Assembly: GCA_016210205.1 (NCBI GenBank)
Contig: JACQUO010000018.1
Coordinates: forward strand, 1-39,075
Origin: Chloroflexota bacterium
GTDB taxonomy: Bacteria; Chloroflexota; Dehalococcoidia; JACQUO01
DNA: 39,075 nucleotides
Direction of reading: 5' to 3'
The notes beneath the pieces are model-generated. The model saw nothing but the letters and a program-made list of their open reading frames with translations. It did no database searches and had not been told where the DNA came from. The translations under genes were made by a program, and so were the position numbers. Below, piece by piece: positions 1-8,234 of the stretch (the first letter of the stretch is position 1; each line of letters starts with the position of its first letter).

Positions 1-1214
1 GGCGTGGGGGTGGCCTCCTCCGAAGCTCCGGATGGGGTGGGCAGGCCCAGGGGGGGCAGGGTGGGGACGGCCCCGAAGCGCGGCGTAGGGGCGGACACCG
101 CCGCCCTGGGCCGGAGCCCCAGGGAGACCCGCCAGGCATTGTCCAGCCCCCGGACATCGAAGCCATAGACGGCCGTGAGGGCCTCCTCCGGGCGAGCGCC
201 CTGGCGGAACTGCTTCAGAAGCTGGCTCATCTTGTCCCGGCCGTAGCCCTTGATGAGGAACTTCACGATGGACAGGCTTTCTGCATAGCCTAGCTTGAAT
301 CTCTGGGGGCTGTCCGTGGGGAAGGAGCCGGCCATGCTCCCCACGGAGATGAGGTTATCCTCGCGGATGGCCTCCTGCAGGATGGTCTGGAACTCAGGCT
401 CGGGGGATACCTCGGTGTACATGGCCAGGCCCTCGTTGAGCCAGGTGGTGACATCACTGCCGCTGCAGCTGAAGGTGAGCTGCCGCACCACCAGATGGGT
501 CAGCTCGTGCACCATAGCGTCCTTGCCCCAGTCCAGCTGGGTGGTGGCGATGCCGATGGCCACGATGTCGTAGTCGCTGAAGGCTACGCCTCCTTCCAGT
601 CCTGTGGGGAAGGGGAGAGCGCCTTGGAGCTCATCGGCGCTGCCATAGACATAGATTTTCACCGGCCGCTCCAGCTTGGCCCCGGTGTCCTGGAAGAGGC
701 GCGCCTGCCCGTCCTGGGCGGCTTGGGCCAGGGCCCGGGCAAAGGTCTCGGTCCCCTGGTACCAGTAGAGGGTGAAGTTCTCCCCCGGCAGGGTGCGCCA
801 CTGGTGTCGCTGGTCTTCGAAGAGCAGGGTGCTCTCGGAGGTCTGGAGGGTGTTGCCGGCGGCGTCCTTGAGCCGCCACTGGTAGCGAATCTCCGTGCCC
901 GGTGGTAGGGAGCCCAGCTGCTTCCGCATGTCGTAGACCCAGCGGGCGTAAATCTTGGGCCCGGGGGTGAACTCGGGCTGGGACTGGCTTGAGGTGGGAG
1001 AGCAGGTGGATTTTACCACCTGGTAGGTGAGCTCCACCTGGTTGATGGCCACGGGGCCTTCGGCCTCCAGGGTGAAGGTGATGCTGTTGGGGTAGTCAAC
1101 CTTGGCGCTGGAGGCTGAGACCCGGATTCCCACCTGGGCCTGGGCGCCCTGAGACAGAGATAAAGCGGCCAGCAGGAGGATGGCCCCTAGAGCCGCCAGC
1201 GCCGCCCGCCTCAC
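1..1214 (-). CDS. Secreted peptidase MA-like metalloprotease (3' end cut by window)
   Basis: Reading from a GTG at 1214 gives an open frame of about 404 residues that leaves the window without a stop. It starts with an export signal: basic VRR, a hydrophobic core (LLLAALSL), and an Ala-x-Ala site (GAQA) before QVG. The catalytic region has HELTH at about residues 236-240 and NEGLAMY with a Glu at about 261, the HExxH plus Glu zinc site of gluzincin 'peptidase MA-like' proteins. The C-terminal part turns proline-rich (PTLPPLGLPTP), like a linker to something beyond the window. The GTG overlaps the prfB stop as GTGA, so translation is probably coupled. Substrate unknown; family call is good, function is inferred. 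Confidence 0.8.
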   Translation of the reverse strand, partial: MRRAALAALGAILLLAALSLSQGAQAQVGIRVSASSAKVDYPNSITFTLEAEGPVAINQVELTYQVVKSTCSPTSSQSQPEFTPGPKIYARWVYDMRKQLGSLPPGTEIRYQWRLKDAAGNTLQTSESTLLFEDQRHQWRTLPGENFTLYWYQGTETFARALAQAAQDGQARLFQDTGAKLERPVKIYVYGSADELQGALPFPTGLEGGVAFSDYDIVAIGIATTQLDWGKDAMVHELTHLVVRQLTFSCSGSDVTTWLNEGLAMYTEVSPEPEFQTILQEAIREDNLISVGSMAGSFPTDSPQRFKLGYAESLSIVKFLIKGYGRDKMSQLLKQFRQGARPEEALTAVYGFDVRGLDNAWRVSLGLRPRAAVSAPTPRFGAVPTLPPLGLPTPSGASEEATPT

Positions 1215-2312
1215 AGCGTCCCCACCGCGGCCTGGAGGGCCGCCTCCATGAAGGCGTCCAGGTCCCCGTCCAGGACTGCGGCGGCGTTGCCGGTCTCGTG
1301 CTCGGTGCGATGGTCCTTCACCATCTTGTAGGGGTGGAGGACATAGCTGCGAATCTGGTTGCCCCAGCCCGCAGAGACATGCTGACCCTTGAGGCGGGCG
1401 TGCTCCTCTGCCTTTCGTTGCCGCTCCTGCTCCATGAGGCGGGCCCGCAGCAGCCGCAGGGCGGCCTCCTTGTTCTGGAGCTGGGAGCGCTGGGTCTGGC
1501 AGGTCACCACCATGCCCGTGGGCTTGTGGATGATGCGGATGGCGGTGCTCACCTTCTGCACATTCTGGCCCCCATGCCCGCTGGAGCGGAAGGCCTGGAC
1601 CTCCAGGTCCTCGGGGTTGAGCTGCACCTCCATATCGCTCTCCACCTCGGGCATCACCTCCACCAGGGCGAAGGAGGTGTGCCGGGCGTGGGCGGCGTCG
1701 AAGGGGGAGAGGCGCACCAGGCGGTGGACGCCCCGCTCCACCTTGAGATAGCCATAGGCGTATTCGCCTTTGATGTCTATTACGGTGCTCTTGATGCCCG
1801 CCTGCTCCCCGGGGGAGGTGTCCAGGACCTGAGCGGAAAAGCCGCGCCGCTCCGCCCAGCGCAGGTACATGCGGAGCAGCATCTCCGCCCAGTCCTGCGA
1901 CTCGGTGCCGCCGGCCCCGGCGTGGACAGCCAGGATGGCGTTGCGGCTGTCATGCTCATCCCCCAGGAGGAGGCGGAACTCCAGGCCCTGCAGGCGAGCC
2001 TGGAGGGCAGCAGTCTCGGCGTCGAGCTCCGGGAGCAACGAGTCATCGCCCTCGGCCTGGGCCAGCTCGGCCAGGTTGACCAGCTCGCTGGCCTTGGCCT
2101 CCATCTCCCGCCAGGGCTGCGCCTCGCCGCGCAGGCGGCCCACCTTGCGCATGACCTCCTGGGTCTGGGTGGGGTTGGTCCAGAACTCGGCGGCGGCGGT
2201 CTGGGCCTCTAAGGTTTGTATCTCCCGCCCTTTTCCCGCCAGGTCAAAGACGCACCATGAAGTCCTGGATTCTCTTGTGCAGGCCCTTAAGCTCATTGAG
2301 CTTCTCTTGCAC
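1211..2312 (-). CDS. prfB: Peptide chain release factor 2, programmed +1 frameshift
   Basis: RF2 recognises UGA and UAA stops and triggers peptide release. The gene has two frames. A GTG at 2312 with AAAGGA at 2321-2326 upstream opens 22 codons (MQEKLNELKGLHKRIQDFMV...) ending CTT TGA; a +1 shift at the TGA continues as DLAGKGREIQTL through to 1211. The product is about 366 residues, the usual RF2 size. The RLSPFDA segment holds the SPF stop-recognition motif, and SSGHGGQNVQK holds the GGQ motif that enters the peptidyl-transferase centre. An ATG at 2296 in the downstream frame gives a nonsense N-terminus and is not the start. The secreted protease gene overlaps the 3' end by 4 nt. Confidence 0.95.
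2243..2249 (-). promoter_or_regulatory. RF2 programmed frameshift site CTTTGAC
   Basis: On the minus strand codons 22-23 of prfB read CTT TGA followed by C. Slipping by one base gives GAC (Asp) and joins the two RF2 frames exactly. This is the heptamer used in most bacteria for autoregulation of RF2: low RF2 makes the ribosome pause at UGA and shift. The Shine-Dalgarno-like stimulator usually found just upstream is weak here (only GGTG). Confidence 0.93.
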
Positions 2313-2370
2313 CGCTGGGCTCCTTTATTCCCTCTACTGAGGGATTGGTGATAGCCGAAGTTGCAGGCCC

Positions 2371-3039
2371 TTAAGGTTTCAGAGCGCCCGTCGCCTGGTG
2401 GGCCAAGCGGCAGGGTTCCGGCAGTCGCCGACCCAGGCAGCAGGCCAGGGTCCAGTTCTGGGCGGCCTCCAGGCTCACCCGGTGGCCGATGGAGATATAA
2501 AGGGGCTTGGCCCCTTCTTTGGTGCGCAGGGCCAGGCCCACCTTCTCCCCTTTATGAACCAGCTCTGCCCAGGCGCCAGCCTCTGGCCCCAGGGGCGCGT
2601 GCTCTCCCACCAGGCGGGACTTGGCGCATCCGATGGTCGGGAGGTCCAACAGCAGGCCCACGTGGCAGGCCAGCCCAAAGCGCCGGGGGTGGGCCAGGCC
2701 CTGGCCGTCCACCAGGAGCAGGTCCGGGGTCACTCTAAGCTTGGCGAAGGCCTCGAGCAGGAGGGGGGTCTCCCGAAAGGAGAGAAGACCTGGAATATAG
2801 GGGAAGTCCACCTCCCCCTCGACGGTCTGAACCTCCGCCAGCGCCAGGCTGGGGTAGGAGAGCACCACTACGGCCCCTCGGGCGCTACTCCGGTCCCGCG
2901 AGGCCGCCAGGTCGGCGCCCGCCACCAGCCGGACTGAGCCAACCTCATCCCGCTGGATGACCAGGGACGCCAGCCGGGCCTGGATGGCCTCCGCCTCCGC
3001 GCGGCTCACCCCCCAGGGATGCAGCTCCCGGGCTTTCAC
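2371..3039 (-). CDS. nfi: Endonuclease V
   Basis: Deoxyinosine-specific endonuclease, which nicks DNA near deaminated adenine (inosine) to start repair. The 222-residue protein has the family's ordered motifs: LHPW near the N-terminus, GADLAASRD with the metal-binding Asp at residue 43, PYIPGLLSFRE with the catalytic Glu, VDGQG with the second Asp, HPRRFGLACHVG, and KSRLVG. Length matches the family. The GTG at 3039 is chosen because the LHPW segment is typical of the family N-terminus; no Shine-Dalgarno sequence precedes it, and a TATAAT lies only 6 nt upstream, so the mRNA may be leaderless. It lies between the acyl-CoA synthetase-like gene and prfB, same strand. Confidence 0.9.
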   Translation of the reverse strand: MKARELHPWGVSRAEAEAIQARLASLVIQRDEVGSVRLVAGADLAASRDRSSARGAVVVLSYPSLALAEVQTVEGEVDFPYIPGLLSFRETPLLLEAFAKLRVTPDLLLVDGQGLAHPRRFGLACHVGLLLDLPTIGCAKSRLVGEHAPLGPEAGAWAELVHKGEKVGLALRTKEGAKPLYISIGHRVSLEAAQNWTLACCLGRRLPEPCRLAHQATGALKP

Positions 3040-3045
3040 CAGGCC

Positions 3046-3074
3046 ATTATAGGCCCTGGGAGCTTCGCCAGCAA
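3046..3074 (-). promoter_or_regulatory. Promoter of nfi, apparently leaderless
   Basis: On the minus strand TTGCTG (3074-3069), a 17-nt spacer and a perfect TATAAT (3051-3046). The expected start of transcription, 7 nt after the -10 box, falls on the G of the GTG start codon at 3039. Confidence 0.6.
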
Positions 3075-3102
3075 GGGCGAAGGGATTATGGAAGTGGGCT
3101 AT

Positions 3103-4560
3103 TTAGCTCGCGGCGGCGCGCCCCGGACGCTTGGCCAGTTCTCGGCGGAAGAGCCAGTACCGGCGCACCCAGAAGACGGCCTGGGCCGCCCGCTCAAAGG
3201 AGGGGAACACGGGGATGCCCGCCTCCGCCAGCCGCTTCACCGTGGGGCGGCGCTCCGCCCCCGCCAGGGTGAGGGGGGAGACCAATACGATGGGCTTCCC
3301 TAGCGCCCGCTTGGTATTGAAGACGGCTTCCAGGAGCGAATCCAGGGTCCGTCCCGTGCCCCCAATCAGGCCGTCCAACTCGATGTTCATGAACAGGATG
3401 TCCACATTGGCGTCGCCCGCGGCGGCCATGAAGGAGCGCTCCAGCACCGGGAAATTTCTCCCCACGGGGCTCAGGTCCAGGGGATTCTTCATGATGCTCC
3501 CCGCCAGGGGGACGAAGGTGGCCAGGTCCTTCTGGGTGGCGGCGCTGAAGGCGGGCATCTCCAGCCCCTCGCTGGTGATGGCGTCGCTGGACATGACGCT
3601 GACTCCGCCCCCGCCCCCGAAGATGCCGGCGGCCACCCCCACCCGGTAGCCCGTGAAGGGGGAGAGGTGGTAGAAGGCGGAGAGGGCGTCGACGAGCTCG
3701 TCGGGGCCTTCCACCTTGGTCACCCCGATTTGCCGGGCCATGGCGCTCCAGATGACGTCGGAGCCCGCCAGGGAGCCGGTGTGCGAGGCGGCGGAGCGAG
3801 CCCCCACCGCTGTCCGGCCCGCCTTCCAGATGACGATGGGCTTGGTCTTGTTGATTCGCTTCATCAGCTCGAAGAGGCGGCGCCCCTCCCGAACCCCCTC
3901 AAAGTACATCCCGATGTATTTGGTGTCCGGGTCCACCTCCAGGTACTCCAGGTAGTCGGGGCTGTCCAGGTCGCAGGCGTTGCCGTAGGAGACCACCTTG
4001 CTCAGGCCAATCCCCCGCTCCACCAGCCCGTTGTAGGTGCGCCCGCCCACCTGGCCGCTGTGGGAGAGGACGGCAACGGGGCCCGCCTCCCCCAGGGTCC
4101 CGCCGCCGCCGTAGGGGACGTGATGCTTGGGGACGGAGATACCAATGCAGTTGGGTCCCACCAGCCGCACCCCGGTCTCCCGGGAGAGGCGGGCAATCTC
4201 CTCCTGGCGGCGACGCCCGTCCTCGGTGCCCAGCTCGGCGAAGCCCGCGGTGAACATATAGAGGCCCTTGGCCCCCTTGCGGCCGCAGTCCCGAATCAGC
4301 TCGGGGACGCCGTCCCGAGGGATGCCGCAGAGGACGAAGTCCACGGGGCCGGGGATGGCGCTCACCCTGGGGTAGGCTTTGAGTCCTAGCACCTCCATGG
4401 CTGTGGGGTGGACGGGATAGAGCTTGCCCTTATAGCCGCTCCGCTGGAGGCCCGCCAGCCAGCCGGTGGCGGCGGTCTCCGAGGTGGGGGAGGCCCCCAC
4501 CACGGCGATGGACTGGGGGAAGAAGATGCGCTCGAACTCTTTCAAGATGTCTCGGGCCAC
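3103..4560 (-). CDS. Acyl-CoA synthetase (ADP-forming) alpha-type protein, no ATP-grasp domain
   Basis: The 485-residue protein matches the alpha part of NDP-forming acyl-CoA synthetases, which interconvert acyl-CoA plus ADP and phosphate with free acid plus ATP. An N-terminal CoA-binding Rossmann domain begins at about residue 15 (SIAVVGASP), followed by succinyl-CoA ligase-like flavodoxin domains (VAVLSHSGQVGG; ASHTGSLAG, where the His is the likely phosphorylated residue). The ATP-grasp (beta) domain is absent, so a separate beta subunit would be needed. GTG start with AAAGGAG six bases upstream. It follows fhs after a strong terminator and no clear promoter of its own was found. Substrate cannot be told; acetate would fit the neighbouring C1 genes but that is inference. 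Confidence 0.8.
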   Translation of the reverse strand: MARDILKEFERIFFPQSIAVVGASPTSETAATGWLAGLQRSGYKGKLYPVHPTAMEVLGLKAYPRVSAIPGPVDFVLCGIPRDGVPELIRDCGRKGAKGLYMFTAGFAELGTEDGRRRQEEIARLSRETGVRLVGPNCIGISVPKHHVPYGGGGTLGEAGPVAVLSHSGQVGGRTYNGLVERGIGLSKVVSYGNACDLDSPDYLEYLEVDPDTKYIGMYFEGVREGRRLFELMKRINKTKPIVIWKAGRTAVGARSAASHTGSLAGSDVIWSAMARQIGVTKVEGPDELVDALSAFYHLSPFTGYRVGVAAGIFGGGGGVSVMSSDAITSEGLEMPAFSAATQKDLATFVPLAGSIMKNPLDLSPVGRNFPVLERSFMAAAGDANVDILFMNIELDGLIGGTGRTLDSLLEAVFNTKRALGKPIVLVSPLTLAGAERRPTVKRLAEAGIPVFPSFERAAQAVFWVRRYWLFRRELAKRPGRAAAS

Positions 4561-4581
4561 AGGCGTCTCCTTTCGGCGGGA

Positions 4582-4620
4582 GAAAAAGGGCGGGTGGCCC
4601 AGAACTTCGGGCCACCCGCC
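4582..4620 (-). terminator. Rho-independent terminator after fhs
   Basis: Perfect 12-bp stem (4589-4600 with 4609-4620, GGCGGGTGGCCC) around an 8-nt loop. On the minus strand it is followed by CTTTTTCT. It starts 10 nt past the fhs stop and separates fhs from the acyl-CoA synthetase-like gene. Confidence 0.88.
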
Positions 4621-4629
4621 TTCCGCTAG

Positions 4630-6339
4630 CTAGAACAGGCCGACGGTGCGGCCATTCTCGTCGATGTCCACGACATCCGCCGCCGGCTGCGTGGGCAGGC
4701 CCGGCATGGTGTTCATGGCCCCGGCCAGGGGGTAGAGGAACCCGGCCCCAATGGCGGGGATGATGTCCCGGATGGGGAACCGGTAGTTGGAGGGCAAACC
4801 CTTCCAGTTGGGGTCGTGGGAGAGGGAGAGATGGGTCTTGGCCATGTTGATGGGGAGCTTGCCCCACCCGCGGGCCTCGAAGTCCTTTATCTTCCGCTCC
4901 GCCTCGGGGGCGTAATCCACCCCGTCGGCGTTGTAAACTTTGCGGGCCAGGACCTCGATTTTCTCCTTGATGGAGGCCTCATCGGGGTAGAGGAACTTGA
5001 ATTTGGAGGGCTTATCGCAGGCCTTCACCACCGCCCGGGCGGCCGCCACGCCGCCGTCGCCGCCGTCGGCCCACACGGTGATGGGGACAGCGTCCTCGGC
5101 TCCGGCCTCCTTAGCCCGCTTGACTATCAGGGCAATCTCCTTATCGGTGTCGCCGGTGAAGAGGTTCACCGTCACCACCACGGGCACACCGTAGTTCTTG
5201 GCGATGCCGATGCAGTGCACCAGGTTGGCGCACCCCTTGTCCAGGGCGGGCAGGTTCTCCTGGGTCAGCTCTTTGGGCACGGGCCGGCCGGCCACCACCC
5301 GCCCCACACCGCCGTGCATCTTCAGGGCCCGGATGGTGGAGGTGACCACCACGCAGTCGGGCCGCAGGCCGGACTGGCGGCACTTGATGTCCATGAACTT
5401 CACCATGCCGTTGTCGGCGGCAAATCCTGACTCGGTGACCACGTAGTCGGTCAGCTTCAAAGCTACCCGGTCACCCACCACGGAGCTGTTGCCGTGGGCG
5501 ATGTTGGCGAAGGGGCCAGCATGGAGCACGCAGGCCTGGCCCTCCAGGGTCTGGATGAGGTTGGGCTTGAGGGCATCCTTGAGGAGCACTGTCATGGCTC
5601 CCGCTGCCTTGAGGTCCTCGGGGGTTACGGGCTTTTTGTCCTTGGTAAAGGCCACCACGATGCGGGCCAGCCGTGCCCGCAGATCCTTGAGGTCCGTGGC
5701 CAGGGCCAGGATGGCCATGACCTCCGAGGCCACGGCGATGATGTAGTTAGACTCCCTGGGCACGCCGCCGTCCCGTCCCCCCAGGCCGATGGTGATGTGC
5801 CGCAGGGCCCGGTCGTTGAGGTCCACACAGCGGGGCCAGCTGATGCTGAAGGGGTCGATGTTCAGGACGTTGCCATGATGCAGGTGGTTGTCCAGCATGG
5901 CCGCCAGGAGGTTGTGCGCCGTCGCCACGGCGTGGATGTCCCCGGTGAAGTGGAGGTTCAGGTCCTCCATGGGGACCACCTGGGAGTAGCCGCCGCCCGC
6001 GGCGCCACCCTTGATGCCGAAGACAGGGCCCATGGAGGGCTGTCGCAGGGTGGTGATGACCTTCTTGCCGATTTTCCCCATGGCCTGGGTCAGGCCGATG
6101 GTGGTGACGGTCTTGCCCTCCCCCAGGGGCGTGGGAGTGATAGCGGTGACATCGATGAACTTGGCGTTGGGCTTCCGCTTGTTTCTCTCGATGACGCCCA
6201 GGTCGATTTTGGCTTTGTATCGCCCATAGTACTCGATGTCGTCCTCAGTGAGGCCGATGGACTGGGCGATTTCCTTGATGTGCTTCATCTTGTGCGCCTG
6301 GGCAATAGCCAGGTCGCTGGGCACTACCTTGGTGGCCAT
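4630..6339 (-). CDS. fhs: Formate-tetrahydrofolate ligase
   Basis: Joins formate to tetrahydrofolate with ATP, giving 10-formyl-THF, the first THF step of the methyl branch and an entry to purine synthesis. The 569-residue protein has the family P-loop TPTPLGEGKT (about residues 69-78), the substrate-site segment FGIKGGAAGGGYSQV, and FTGDIHAV. Length and motifs indicate an intact enzyme. The ATG at 6339 has GAGGAGG about 11 nt upstream. It lies 39 nt after folD in the same direction, so thyX-folD-fhs is probably one transcript, closed by the hairpin at 4582-4620. The 10-formyl-THF made here is the substrate of FolD. Confidence 0.96.
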   Translation of the reverse strand: MATKVVPSDLAIAQAHKMKHIKEIAQSIGLTEDDIEYYGRYKAKIDLGVIERNKRKPNAKFIDVTAITPTPLGEGKTVTTIGLTQAMGKIGKKVITTLRQPSMGPVFGIKGGAAGGGYSQVVPMEDLNLHFTGDIHAVATAHNLLAAMLDNHLHHGNVLNIDPFSISWPRCVDLNDRALRHITIGLGGRDGGVPRESNYIIAVASEVMAILALATDLKDLRARLARIVVAFTKDKKPVTPEDLKAAGAMTVLLKDALKPNLIQTLEGQACVLHAGPFANIAHGNSSVVGDRVALKLTDYVVTESGFAADNGMVKFMDIKCRQSGLRPDCVVVTSTIRALKMHGGVGRVVAGRPVPKELTQENLPALDKGCANLVHCIGIAKNYGVPVVVTVNLFTGDTDKEIALIVKRAKEAGAEDAVPITVWADGGDGGVAAARAVVKACDKPSKFKFLYPDEASIKEKIEVLARKVYNADGVDYAPEAERKIKDFEARGWGKLPINMAKTHLSLSHDPNWKGLPSNYRFPIRDIIPAIGAGFLYPLAGAMNTMPGLPTQPAADVVDIDENGRTVGLF

Positions 6340-6378
6340 ACTTGCGGTGTCCTCCTCAGATTTTTTATCTCTGCCGGG

Positions 6379-7278
6379 TCAAACTGTAATCCCGGCTGCT
6401 ATCTCTGCCGCTCGAACCGTGTTCACTAGGAGCATGGTGATTGTCATGGGGCCCACGCCGCCGGGCACCGGCGTGATAGCGGCGGCCTTCTCCTTCACCG
6501 CCTCGAAGTCCACATCCCCCACCAGGCGGAAGCCGGACTTCTTGGTCTTGTCCTCCACCCGGTTCACCCCGACATCGATGACCACCACGCCGTCCTTCAC
6601 CATCTCGGCGGTGATGGCGTTGGGGCGGCCCATGGCGGCAATCAGGATGTCCGCCTGGCGGGTGTAGTGGGGCAGGTTCTTGGTGCCGGTGTGGCAGATG
6701 GTCACCGTGGCGTTGGCCCCGGGCTGCTTCTGCATGAGGATAGCGGCCACGGGCTTGCCCACGATGTTGCTCCGGCCGCAGACCACCACATGCTTGCCGC
6801 TGGGGTCATAGCCGCTGCGCACCAGCATCTGCTGGACGCCGTGGGGGGTGCAGGGCATAAAGAAAGGCTCCCCCATGAGGAGCTTGCCCACATTGACGGG
6901 GTGAAAGCCGTCCACATCCTTCTGGGGGATGATGGCATTCACCACCTTGCTCTCGTTTATCTGCTTGGGCAGGGGCAGTTGCACCAGGATGCCGTGGAAC
7001 TTGCTGTCCCGGTTTAGCTTCTCCACCAGGGCCAGCACCTGGGACTCCGGGGTGTCCGCGGGCAGGCGGATGGTCTCCTCATGGACGCCCACCTCCTGGC
7101 AGGCCTTGGCCTTGCCGGTGACATAGGACACGGAGGCAGGGTCTTCTCCCACCAGCACCACCGCCAGACCTGGGGTTATTCGCTTCTGGGCCAGGAGCTT
7201 TTTGGTCTTCTCCGCCACCTCCGCCCGAATCTCCGCCGCCACCACAGTTCCCGAGATGATTTTTGCGGTCATGGGCAC
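6379..7278 (-). CDS. folD: Bifunctional methylene-THF dehydrogenase / methenyl-THF cyclohydrolase
   Basis: Converts 10-formyl-THF to 5,10-methenyl-THF and on to 5,10-methylene-THF with NAD(P). The 299-residue protein carries the family's [14 protein letters not shown] segment with the catalytic Lys, QLPLPKQI, the Rossmann motif [14 protein letters not shown], and the C-terminal [15 protein letters not shown]. Complete length. ATG at 7278 with AAAGGGAG upstream. It lies between thyX and fhs, 46 nt after thyX. Its product methylene-THF feeds both ThyX (dTMP synthesis) and MetF (methyl-THF), both encoded next door. Confidence 0.96.
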   Translation of the reverse strand: MPMTAKIISGTVVAAEIRAEVAEKTKKLLAQKRITPGLAVVLVGEDPASVSYVTGKAKACQEVGVHEETIRLPADTPESQVLALVEKLNRDSKFHGILVQLPLPKQINESKVVNAIIPQKDVDGFHPVNVGKLLMGEPFFMPCTPHGVQQMLVRSGYDPSGKHVVVCGRSNIVGKPVAAILMQKQPGANATVTICHTGTKNLPHYTRQADILIAAMGRPNAITAEMVKDGVVVIDVGVNRVEDKTKKSGFRLVGDVDFEAVKEKAAAITPVPGGVGPMTITMLLVNTVRAAEIAAGITV

Positions 7279-7324
7279 TCCCTTTCGCTACAAGTTCACT
7301 TTCGGCGGGGGTATGGCATGGGGC

Positions 7325-8038
7325 TCAGGCCGCCCCGGCCCCCTGGGTCACTGCCTCGTCCTCTTCTAACTCCTTTAAGGTGGGAATCAGGCCGCACGAT
7401 TCGTTTTCGTCGCAGTAGCCCATCTGGTAGCACTTGGGCTTGAGCTCCCGTGCGATGAAAGGGGCCACCTTGTGGACCTCGATTTTCACCTTCTCGAACA
7501 GCTCCACAATCTCCCACTGGGCTCGCAAGCACAGCCGCACCCCGCACACATGCATCAGCTCCCGGGCGTTCATGGTCAGCACCAGCTTGGTCTCGGTGGC
7601 GTTAGGGAGGAGATAGCGGGCGTCCTCGGCGGGCACCCCCTGCTCCAAAAACTCCCGGTAGAGCTTGTGAGAGGCCTCCATATGGGCCTGGTAGCTCCCC
7701 AGGAGCTTGCCCTTGGCGGCGATGCTCTCGGGGGTGATAAAAGGGAGGGTCTTCAGGGAGACATAGCGCTGGCTCTGCTGGGTGTACGAGGCGAGGCGGT
7801 GGCGCACCAGCTGGTGGGAGCAGGCTCGGGAGATGCCCTCCACGGCGAAGGTGAACGAGGCATGCTCAAAGGGGGAGAGGTGGCCGGCCTCCACTAGGTG
7901 CTGGAGCAGGCTCGCCACCTGCTCCGGGGTCATCCGCTGGAGGAGCTCCGCGGCCCCCACAGGGGAGGTGGAAAGACGCGCCGCCGCCGCCACGGTGCGC
8001 TCAGGTTCAGCGGTGTAGCTTATCAAGGCTACCTGCAA
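7325..8038 (-). CDS. thyX: Flavin-dependent thymidylate synthase
   Basis: Makes dTMP from dUMP with methylene-THF as carbon donor and FAD/NADPH as reductant. The signature RHRLASYTQQSQR matches the ThyX motif (RHRxxSxxxQSxR), and the RELMHVCGVRLCLRAQWEI region follows. I place the start at the TTG at 8038: AAGGAGG stands 8 nt before it, the family N-terminus then aligns (QVALISYTAEPE), and the promoter at 8074-8102 would start transcription near 8067. The ATG at 8071 lies so close to the -10 box that it would be at or before the transcription start. The product is then about 237 residues. First gene of the thyX-folD-fhs unit, divergent from metF. Confidence 0.93.
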   Translation of the reverse strand: MQVALISYTAEPERTVAAAARLSTSPVGAAELLQRMTPEQVASLLQHLVEAGHLSPFEHASFTFAVEGISRACSHQLVRHRLASYTQQSQRYVSLKTLPFITPESIAAKGKLLGSYQAHMEASHKLYREFLEQGVPAEDARYLLPNATETKLVLTMNARELMHVCGVRLCLRAQWEIVELFEKVKIEVHKVAPFIARELKPKCYQMGYCDENESCGLIPTLKELEEDEAVTQGAGAA

Positions 8039-8073
8039 CCGCTCTTCCTCCTTCTGGGTAAAAAGCGCCATGT

Positions 8074-8102
8074 ATCATAGCATACAGCCCTGGGGGTGGC
8101 AA
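8074..8102 (-). promoter_or_regulatory. Promoter of thyX-folD-fhs
   Basis: Minus strand TTGCCA (8102-8097), a 17-nt spacer, extended -10 TGC then TATGAT (8079-8074). Predicted start of transcription is about 8067, downstream of the ATG at 8071, which supports the TTG start at 8038. Confidence 0.55.
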
Positions 8103-8133
8103 CCAGCCTTGTGAATTTTTTCTGCTTTCAGTC

Positions 8134-8162
8134 TAGACAGGGGGCGGGGGGTAGTCTATAAT
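8134..8162 (+). promoter_or_regulatory. Promoter of metF
   Basis: TAGACA (8134-8139), 17-nt spacer, TATAAT (8157-8162). Expected transcription start is near 8169, giving a leader of about 65 nt with AAGGAGG at its end. The shared thyX-metF intergenic region holds the divergent thyX promoter as well. Confidence 0.75.
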
Positions 8163-8234
8163 ATCCGCCAGCATCTGGAAAGCTGTCAGCCCCGCCATCG
8201 CTGATTCCAATCTACTAAGGAGGAATAGGCGTTA

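Noticed and set aside
5494-6429. 311-codon plus-strand frame opposite fhs
   Set aside because: Antisense of fhs; repetitive Gly/Asp/Val/His composition typical of a shadow frame.
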